Part shown: piece after piece, positions 1 to 5,846 of the stretch
Layout of the letters: every line of letters begins with the position of its first letter
Numbering within the stretch: position 1 is the first letter of the stretch
Origin: JBDHZU01 sp039812085
GTDB taxonomy: Bacteria > Actinomycetota > Actinomycetes > S36-B12 > UBA10799
NCBI GenBank assembly: GCA_039812085.1
Contig: JBDHZU010000032.1
Span: 1-16,128 of the forward strand
Length of the DNA: 16,128 bases
Reading direction: 5' to 3'
Position numbers and translations under genes: made by a program
The notes under the pieces: generated by a model
The model's database searches: none
Seen by the model: the letters and a program-made list of their open reading frames with translations, nothing else
What the model was told of the DNA's origin: nothing

Positions 1-692
1 GCACCTATTACAAGAACCCCGGCGATAACGACGACTGGCTGGAGTCATGGCTGGAGCTACGCGACGGCGACAAGTTGCTGCCCGGCTACGGCTGGATCTT
101 CGGGATGGGTGACGGCACCTCAAACGTCGGCCTGGGAATGCTCAACACGTCGTCGTCATTCGGCAACGTGGACTACAAGGAAGTTCTGCACACCTGGCTC
201 GCGCAACTACCGCCTGAGCGAGGTTTCACCGAAGAGAACATGACCATGCCGGTTCGTGGAGCTGCCCTACCGATGGGCTTCAACCGTCAGCCGCACTACA
301 CCCGTGGCGTCATGTTGATCGGTGACGCTGGCGGAATGGTCAACCCATTCAATGGCGAGGGAATCGCTTACGCGATGGAGTCAGGCCAGATCGCAGGCCA
401 AATCGCTGCAGAGGCGCTGGCAGTTGATGGGGTGCTTGCCCGCGAACAGATCCTGCTGCGTTACCCCCAAGTTCTGAAGGACACCTACGGCGGTTACTAC
501 ACGCTGGGACGTTGGTTCGTGAAGCTCATCGGCGACCCACGTGTCATGCGGATCGCGACCAAGCGAGGTCTCGGCTACGACCCACTCATGCGCATCTTGT
601 TGAAGCTGATGGCGAACCTCACCGATCCGGGCAGCAAGGACGCCAGCGACCGTGTTCTGAACGCTCTTTCCAAGATGGCGCCAGCAGCATGA
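1..692 (+). CDS. Geranylgeranyl reductase family FAD-dependent oxidoreductase, 3' part (5' truncated by window)
   Basis: The reading frame is open from base 3 at the left edge, before the first in-window start-like codon (TTG at 75), so the gene begins outside the window. About 229 C-terminal residues are visible. The key motif is GDAGGMVNPFNGEGIAYAME (bases 321-380), the GD-x(n)-NP-x-x-GEGI element with which this flavoprotein family holds FAD. The N-terminal Rossmann GxGxxG motif is not in view. After it comes the helical C-terminal region usual in this family. Members reduce isoprenoid double bonds, for example in geranylgeranyl chains or in the menaquinone side chain (MenJ of mycobacteria). 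The position just upstream of the complex I operon suggests a quinone-related role, but the true substrate cannot be read from this fragment. It ends at TGA 690-692, 124 bases before nuoA, so it may belong to the same transcript or to a separate one. Family assignment is firm; substrate is uncertain. Confidence 0.87.
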   Translation, partial: TYYKNPGDNDDWLESWLELRDGDKLLPGYGWIFGMGDGTSNVGLGMLNTSSSFGNVDYKEVLHTWLAQLPPERGFTEENMTMPVRGAALPMGFNRQPHYTRGVMLIGDAGGMVNPFNGEGIAYAMESGQIAGQIAAEALAVDGVLAREQILLRYPQVLKDTYGGYYTLGRWFVKLIGDPRVMRIATKRGLGYDPLMRILLKLMANLTDPGSKDASDRVLNALSKMAPAA

Positions 693-816
693 GTACCGAT
701 TGCCGCAGTCGGGTTTCTCTCCCGCGAAACGACCGGACAGATGTCCCTAGGATGAGCGCGCCGCACGCAGGCGGATTCGTCGGCAATGACATTGCAGTGA
801 AAGGAGGGGTTGGCTC
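693..816 (+). promoter_or_regulatory. Intergenic region upstream of nuoA, probable operon control region
   Basis: This is the only sizeable non-coding gap in the window, so it is the most likely place for a nuo promoter. A TAGGAT hexamer at 748-753 resembles a sigma70-type -10 box, but the bases 16-18 upstream (around 724-731) do not resemble TTGACA, so the promoter call is weak. A small inverted repeat, GTTTC (713-717) and GAAAC (726-730), has an 8-base loop and no T-tract, so it is not a convincing intrinsic terminator. It could be a minor operator or chance. The region ends with a strong ribosome binding site for nuoA. Confidence 0.4.
801..807 (+). promoter_or_regulatory. Shine-Dalgarno of nuoA
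   Basis: AAGGAGG lies 9 bases before the GTG at 817. It is one of the strongest ribosome binding sites in the window and settles the non-ATG start of nuoA. Its strength fits the first gene of an operon, where no upstream coupled gene delivers ribosomes. Confidence 0.8.
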
Positions 817-1182
817 GTGAGTAACCCCTACCTGCCGATCCTCTTTCTTGGTGGATTGGCCTTCTTGTTCGCGATCTTCTCGACCGCGTTGGCTGCTCCT
901 TTGGCTGGGCCTCGGCGCTACAACCGATCCAAGCTGGATGCTTACGAGTGCGGAATCGATCCCACCCCGCAGCCAGAAGGCGGCGGTCACTTCTCGGTGA
1001 AGTACTACCTCACCGCGATGTTGTTCATCATTTTCGACATCGAAATCGTCTTCTTGTACCCGTGGGCAGTGGCCTTCAACTCGATGGGTCTGTTCGCGGT
1101 GGCAGAGATTCTTGTCTTCATCATCACCGTCCTATGCGTGTACGCCTTTGTGTGGCGACGCGGTGGGCTTGAGTGGGATTAG
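817..1182 (+). CDS. nuoA: NADH-quinone oxidoreductase subunit A (NuoA)
   Basis: This is a small membrane subunit of complex I at the junction of the membrane arm and the quinone-binding module. The 121-residue length is usual. Three hydrophobic segments are visible, at about residues 5-27, 63-83 and 92-112. Between the first two lies the conserved YECG loop (Cys45), which in homologues becomes accessible during the active/deactive transition. The second segment carries FDIEIVFLYPWA, with the conserved acidic residues Asp74 and Glu76 of the family. The GTG start is supported by AAGGAGG 9 bases upstream. It is the first gene of the nuo operon, and nuoB follows after 12 bases. Nothing is unusual in it. 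Confidence 0.97.
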   Translation: MSNPYLPILFLGGLAFLFAIFSTALAAPLAGPRRYNRSKLDAYECGIDPTPQPEGGGHFSVKYYLTAMLFIIFDIEIVFLYPWAVAFNSMGLFAVAEILVFIITVLCVYAFVWRRGGLEWD

Positions 1183-1194
1183 CGGAGGGACATC

Positions 1195-1749
1195 ATGGGG
1201 ATTGAGGAGAAGCTGCCGAGTGGCTTCCTGCTCACCAGTGTCGAGGTCGCCGCTGGGTACGCACGCAAGAGCTCGCTGTGGCCGGTCACCTTCGGTCTGG
1301 CCTGTTGTGCCATCGAGATGATGGCTACCGGTGCCGGTCGTTATGACTTGGCTCGCTTCGGCATGGAGGTCTTTCGACCGTCCCCACGCCAGGCTGACCT
1401 GATGATCGTGGCTGGTCGCGTCAGTCAGAAGATGGCACCGATCCTGCGTCAGGTGTACGACCAAATGCCCGAACCCAAGTGGGTCATCTCCATGGGTGTG
1501 TGCGCCAGCTCCGGCGGCATGTTCAACAACTACGCCATCGTGCAAGGCGTTGACCACATCGTTCCGGTCGACATCTACCTGCCCGGTTGCCCGCCGCGGC
1601 CCGAAATGTTGATGGACGCAATCTTGAAGCTGCACGACCAGATCCAGCACGAGAAGCTGGGTGCTCACAAGGTCAAGCAAGCTGCCGAACGTGAGCAGCT
1701 TGCCCTGGAAGCAGCTCCACTGGAAGACATGAAGGGGTTGCTGCGATGA
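1195..1749 (+). CDS. nuoB: NADH-quinone oxidoreductase subunit B (NuoB), cluster N2 carrier
   Basis: This peripheral-arm subunit holds the terminal [4Fe-4S] cluster N2, which passes electrons to quinone at the interface with NuoD and NuoH. The family signature is complete: adjacent Cys37-Cys38 in GLACCAIEMM, Cys103 in SMGVCASSGGMFNNY, and Cys132 in YLPGCPPRPE, which are the four N2 ligands. At 184 residues the length is normal, with a variable charged C-terminus after about residue 150. The ATG start has GGAGGG at 1184-1189, 5 bases away. The last codons overlap nuoC by four bases (ATGA), indicating coupled translation with its Q-module partner. Confidence 0.98.
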   Translation: MGIEEKLPSGFLLTSVEVAAGYARKSSLWPVTFGLACCAIEMMATGAGRYDLARFGMEVFRPSPRQADLMIVAGRVSQKMAPILRQVYDQMPEPKWVISMGVCASSGGMFNNYAIVQGVDHIVPVDIYLPGCPPRPEMLMDAILKLHDQIQHEKLGAHKVKQAAEREQLALEAAPLEDMKGLLR

Positions 1750-2519
1750 GCGACGACTCCACCGTGAATCCTGCTGAGCAGCCAGAACAACCCGAAGTAG
1801 CCGGGGTTCCGGCAACATCTGATGCTGCCAGCCCGCAAGCGATTGGCACAGCAGGCGCAGGAGCGCAGCAACGTGTGCTTGATGATCGTTCCGGTGCTTT
1901 CGGTATTCAGGGTTCGCCGGATGTGTCCGGTTACGGAATGTTGGACCGGGCAGTGCGTTCCGCGCCGCCAGCAGAACGACCATTTGGCGGCTGGTACGAC
2001 ACCGTCGCCGACGAACTCATCGCAGACTTGGGAACCAGCGCGGGACAAGCCATCGAACAGTTCTCATTCGAAGGCGGCGACTTCACTATCCACGTGAACC
2101 GGGAGAACCTCCCGGCCGTGCTGCAAAGCCTGCGGGACAAAGAAACTCTGCGATTCGAGTTGTCCCTGGGAGTCAGTGGCGTGCATTGGCCTGCCGATGC
2201 CGGGCGCGAACTACATGCGGTCTACCACCTGCGTTCGTTGACCCACAAACGATTCATTCGGGTAGAGACAACCTGCCCCGATTCTGACCCGCATATTCCG
2301 TCGACGGTTCAGGTCTACCCAACTCACGACTGGCACGAGCGTGAGACCTGGGACATGTTTGGCATCGTCTTTGACGGCCATCCGCACCTGACCCGCATCC
2401 TCATGCCCGACGACTGGCCGGGGCATCCGCAGCGCAAGGACTATCCGCTGGGTGGAATCCCCGTGGAATACAAGGGTGCGACCACTCCGGCGCCGGATCA
2501 TCGGAGGTCGTACAACTGA
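1746..2519 (+). CDS. nuoC: NADH-quinone oxidoreductase subunit C (NuoC)
   Basis: This is the 30-kDa-type Q-module subunit, a structural partner of NuoD with no cofactor. The diagnostic block is ERETWDMFGIVFDGHPHL followed by RILMPDDWPGHPQRKDYPL in the C-terminal third. Residues 1 to about 75 are rich in Ala, Pro, Gln, Ser and Glu and look disordered. Such an N-terminal extension is common in actinobacterial NuoC and absent from shorter homologues. The folded domain starts near FGGWYDTVADEL. NuoC and NuoD are separate genes here, unlike the fused nuoCD of E. coli. The start overlaps the nuoB stop (ATGA), and its own TGA shares one base with the nuoD ATG. Confidence 0.96.
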   Translation: MSDDSTVNPAEQPEQPEVAGVPATSDAASPQAIGTAGAGAQQRVLDDRSGAFGIQGSPDVSGYGMLDRAVRSAPPAERPFGGWYDTVADELIADLGTSAGQAIEQFSFEGGDFTIHVNRENLPAVLQSLRDKETLRFELSLGVSGVHWPADAGRELHAVYHLRSLTHKRFIRVETTCPDSDPHIPSTVQVYPTHDWHERETWDMFGIVFDGHPHLTRILMPDDWPGHPQRKDYPLGGIPVEYKGATTPAPDHRRSYN

Positions 2520-3877
2520 TGAGCGACACCACGTACACCTCTGCGGCAGACTTCGACGAGCCGATTGAGAACCAACCTTTCGACACCACCGAAGGCGAAC
2601 GTGTCTTCACCGTGACCGGGGGCGACTGGGACACCGTCACTCCTGCACCCGACGGTGAGAAAGATCGTCTGGTCGTCAACATGGGTCCGCAGCACCCCAG
2701 TACCCACGGCGTGCTGCGCATGATCGTGGAACTCGATGGCGAAACCGTCGAGAAGATGCGTTGCGCTATTGGCTACCTGCATACCGGTATCGAGAAGAAC
2801 ATGGAGTTCCGTACCTGGACGCAAGGTTCCACCTTCGTCACGCGTATGGACTACGTGGCCGGTGTGCACAACGAACTCGTCTACTCCCTCGGCGTGGAAA
2901 AGCTGATGGGGATCGAGGATCAAATCCCCGAACGAGCCAATGTCATCCGCGTCATCATGAGTGAGCTGTCCCGAATCTCTAGTCACGTCGTGGCCATCGC
3001 TACGGGCGGTATGGAACTAGGTGCATTAACCGGCATGACCGCTGGTTTCCGTGATCGCGAGATTGTGCTCGACGTTCTGGAAGCGATCACCGGCCTGCGT
3101 ATGAACCACGCCTATATCCGTCCCGGCGGTGTGGCCGTGGACTTGCCGAACGGCATCGAGAAGACCCTCACCGACATGATCGCCTTGTTGCGTAAGCGTT
3201 TCCGTGATGTCGAGAACATGCTGGTAGGTAACGCCATTTGGCTGGGTCGTACCCAAGGCATCGGCTACCTGGATGTTGCGGGTTGCCTAGCGCTCGGTGT
3301 GACCGGACCGATCCTGCGTGCGGCTGGACTGCCGTGGGATCTGCGTAAAGAACAGCCCTACTGCGGATTCGAGAACTACGAGTTCGAGGTCCCCACCCAA
3401 ACCACGGCGGACTGCTACGGCCGATTCCTGGTTCGTCTCGATGAACTGCAGCAGTCCTTGAACATCATCGAACAGGCTGTCGACAAGTTGACCCCTGGTC
3501 CAGTTGTGGTGGAAGACAAGAAGATTTCGTGGCCGAGCCAACTGGTTGTTGGTCTGGATGGTCAAGGAAACTCTCTGGACCACATCCGGCACATCATGGG
3601 TCAGTCCATGGAAGGTCTGATCCACCACTTCAAGTTGGTGACCGAAGGTTTCCGAGTTCCGGCCGGTCAGGCCTACGCGGCGGTCGAATCCGCCAAGGGA
3701 GAACTGGGAATCCACCTGGTCAGTGACGGTGGTACGCGCCCGTACCGCGCACACATGCGCGACCCAAGTTTCACCAACCTGCAGTCCGTGGCTGCGATGA
3801 CCGAAGGCGGCATGCTGTCTGATGCCATCGCGTCGGTGGCAAGCATTGACCCCGTCATGGGTGGAGTTGATCGGTGA
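2519..3877 (+). CDS. nuoD: NADH-quinone oxidoreductase subunit D (NuoD), quinone-site subunit
   Basis: This 49-kDa-type subunit, related to the large subunit of [NiFe] hydrogenases, forms most of the quinone-binding cavity with NuoB and NuoH. NMGPQHPSTHGVLRM spans about residues 54-68. His63 in its loop, and Tyr112 in RMDYVAG, align with the His and Tyr that contact the quinone head group in Thermus Nqo4 (equivalence judged from memory; the 49-residue spacing matches). Other conserved pieces are GYLHTGIEK and the C-terminal ending DPVMGGVDR. The 452-residue length is usual for actinobacteria and includes about 45 variable N-terminal residues. The start shares one base with the nuoC stop (TGATG), so translation is probably re-initiated. 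Confidence 0.98.
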   Translation: MSDTTYTSAADFDEPIENQPFDTTEGERVFTVTGGDWDTVTPAPDGEKDRLVVNMGPQHPSTHGVLRMIVELDGETVEKMRCAIGYLHTGIEKNMEFRTWTQGSTFVTRMDYVAGVHNELVYSLGVEKLMGIEDQIPERANVIRVIMSELSRISSHVVAIATGGMELGALTGMTAGFRDREIVLDVLEAITGLRMNHAYIRPGGVAVDLPNGIEKTLTDMIALLRKRFRDVENMLVGNAIWLGRTQGIGYLDVAGCLALGVTGPILRAAGLPWDLRKEQPYCGFENYEFEVPTQTTADCYGRFLVRLDELQQSLNIIEQAVDKLTPGPVVVEDKKISWPSQLVVGLDGQGNSLDHIRHIMGQSMEGLIHHFKLVTEGFRVPAGQAYAAVESAKGELGIHLVSDGGTRPYRAHMRDPSFTNLQSVAAMTEGGMLSDAIASVASIDPVMGGVDR

Positions 3878-4542
3878 TGGCATTGAGTGAAACCACCCGA
3901 GCCGAACTCGAGTCGATCCTCGACCGGTACCCCAACCCTCGCTCGGCGCTGGGTCCGATGCTGCACCTGGTGCAGTCAGAGGAAGGCTATGTCTCACCTG
4001 CGGGCATTGAGTTGTGTGCAGATGTACTCGATCTGACGCCGGCGGAAGTAGCGGCAGTCGCGACCTTCTACACGATGTACAAGCGTCATCCAGTCGGCAA
4101 GCACCACATTGGAGTGTGCATCAACCCGCAGTGCGGAATCCTAGGCGGCGAAGCCATCTGGCAGTCACTGGTTGATGACCTCGGCATCGGTCATGACGAG
4201 ACCACCGAAGATGGACAGTTCACGATCGAACGGATCGAATGTCAGGCTGCCTGTACCTATGCGCCGGTGATGACCGTGGACTGGGAGTTCATGGATCGGG
4301 CCACCGTCGATAGCGCCCGTGAAGTTATCGCCAAGCTGCGTGCGGGCGAAGAAGTCGATTCCACTCGTGGCCCGAAAATCCGCAGCTTCCAGGAAACGGA
4401 ACGCTCTATCGCTGGATTTGATGATGGCTTGGCTGATGCTGACGGCAACTGTGCTGACGATGTGATGCTGGCTGGCCTGAACCTGGCAAAGGAACAGAAC
4501 ATGCCGTTCCCAGAACCGAGTCGTGCAGGGGAGGGTTCATGA
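3877..4542 (+). CDS. nuoE: NADH-quinone oxidoreductase subunit E (NuoE), [2Fe-2S] N1a
   Basis: This N-module subunit pairs with NuoF and carries the [2Fe-2S] cluster N1a in a thioredoxin-like fold. Numbered from the ATG, the ligands are Cys81 and Cys86 (GVCINPQCGILGG) and Cys122 and Cys126 (IECQAACTYAPV). The N-terminal helical part contains YPNPRSALGPMLHLVQ and the conserved FYTMY. After the fold, a polar tail of roughly 60 residues makes the protein longer (221 residues) than E. coli NuoE. Start choice: an in-frame GTG at 3874 lies directly before the ATG at 3877. I prefer ATG because it reproduces the TGATG overlap seen at nuoC/nuoD, but GTG would add only one residue. GGTGGAG at 3860-3866 can serve either. 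It overlaps nuoF by four bases. Confidence 0.96.
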   Translation: MALSETTRAELESILDRYPNPRSALGPMLHLVQSEEGYVSPAGIELCADVLDLTPAEVAAVATFYTMYKRHPVGKHHIGVCINPQCGILGGEAIWQSLVDDLGIGHDETTEDGQFTIERIECQAACTYAPVMTVDWEFMDRATVDSAREVIAKLRAGEEVDSTRGPKIRSFQETERSIAGFDDGLADADGNCADDVMLAGLNLAKEQNMPFPEPSRAGEGS

Positions 4543-5846
4543 CCACGTTGCTCACCCCCAACCTGACCGCCCACTGGGACGAGAAGGACTCACACACCGT
4601 TGCTGGATATGAACGTCACGGTGGCTACAGCGCCTTGCGCAAAGCACTAGCGATGCAGCCCGACGATGTCATCGGTGTGGTGAAGGATTCTGGTCTGCGT
4701 GGCCGTGGCGGCGCGGGATTCCCCACCGGTCTCAAGTGGAGCTTCGTTCCGCAAGGTGATGGCAACCCGCACTACTTGGTAGTCAATGCCGACGAGTCTG
4801 AACCGGGTGCCTGTAAGGACATCCCGTTGCTGCTGGCGTCTTCGCAACACTTGATCGAAGGCATGATCATCACCTCGTACGCGATCCGTGCCAACCACGC
4901 GTTTGTCTACATTCGTGGGGAAGTTCCGCACGTCATCCGACGTATGTTTGCCGCCGTTCGCGAGGCTTACGACGCCGGTTATCTCGGCAAGAACATTTTG
5001 GGCTCGGGCTACGACCTCGACATCACGATCCATGCCGGTGCCGGTGCCTACATCTGTGGTGAAGAAACCGCGCTGCTGGATTCCTTGGAAGGTCGCCGCG
5101 GGCAACCTCGTCTAAAGCCGCCGTTCCCTGCGGTTGCGGGTCTTTACGCATCCCCGACTGTGGTCAATAACGTCGAAACGATCATGAGCGTTCCGGCGAT
5201 CATGCGAAATGGCGCTGATTGGTACAAGTCCTACGGCACCGAGAAATCCCCGGGAATCAAAGTCTTTTCGGTCTCTGGACACGTCAAGCGACCTGGTGTC
5301 TACGAAGCGCCGCTGGGCATCACCATGCGCGAACTTCTCGACTATGCCGGTGGAATCCGAGACGGTCATGAGTTGAAGTTCTTCGTTGTCGGTGGATCCT
5401 CAGTCCCCTTGCTCACCGGGGAACACTTGGATGCGCCGTTGTCGTACGAAGGCATGGAAGAGGTCGGCACCATGCTGGGTACCGCCACTCCGATGGTGTT
5501 CGACGAGACTGTCTCTGTGGTCCGTGCAATCACCGGGTGGTTGGACTTCTACAAGCACGAGTCCTGCGGAAAGTGCACCCCCTGTCGAGAAGGCACCTGG
5601 TGGATTAATCAGTTGCTGCATCGCCTCAACGAGGGCACTGGCGAGATGGAAGACCTCGACAAGTTGAACGATATTTGTGCTCAGATTCTGGGCCGTTCGT
5701 TCTGCGCTCTGGGTGACGCTGCTGCCACTCCATACCCCGCTGCGATGAAGTACTTCGCTGATGAGTTCCAGGCGGGAACGCACACTGCTTCTGCCGACAC
5801 GTTCGACCATGCGGCATCCATCGTCTTTCCGGGGGTGAAGAGCTGA
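4539..5846 (+). CDS. nuoF: NADH-quinone oxidoreductase subunit F (NuoF), NADH/FMN-binding
   Basis: This is the catalytic subunit where NADH is oxidised: it binds FMN and NADH and holds [4Fe-4S] cluster N3. The glycine-rich nucleotide loop GLRGRGGAGFPTGLKW is at about residues 52-67, NADESEPG at 83-90, and GAGAYICGEETALLDSLEG at about 167-185. The N3 ligands are Cys343, Cys346 and Cys349 in ESCGKCTPCREGT, and Cys389 in SFCALGD. The 435-residue length is standard. One small oddity is Ala91 in EPGACKD, where homologues I remember have Thr or Ser. The ATG overlaps the nuoE stop (ATGA), with GGGGAGGG at 4529-4536 just upstream. The TGA shares one base with the nuoG ATG. Confidence 0.98.
   Translation: MTTLLTPNLTAHWDEKDSHTVAGYERHGGYSALRKALAMQPDDVIGVVKDSGLRGRGGAGFPTGLKWSFVPQGDGNPHYLVVNADESEPGACKDIPLLLASSQHLIEGMIITSYAIRANHAFVYIRGEVPHVIRRMFAAVREAYDAGYLGKNILGSGYDLDITIHAGAGAYICGEETALLDSLEGRRGQPRLKPPFPAVAGLYASPTVVNNVETIMSVPAIMRNGADWYKSYGTEKSPGIKVFSVSGHVKRPGVYEAPLGITMRELLDYAGGIRDGHELKFFVVGGSSVPLLTGEHLDAPLSYEGMEEVGTMLGTATPMVFDETVSVVRAITGWLDFYKHESCGKCTPCREGTWWINQLLHRLNEGTGEMEDLDKLNDICAQILGRSFCALGDAAATPYPAAMKYFADEFQAGTHTASADTFDHAASIVFPGVKS

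Noticed and set aside
710..730. Inverted repeat after the reductase gene considered as an intrinsic terminator
   Set aside because: The stem is only 4-5 base pairs and no run of T follows, so termination there is unlikely.
1132..1983. Long antisense open frame (283 codons) across nuoB and the start of nuoC
   Set aside because: It lies opposite well-conserved genes, is rich in His, Gln and Arg as expected for a reverse-frame shadow of GC-rich coding DNA, and shows no recognisable domain.
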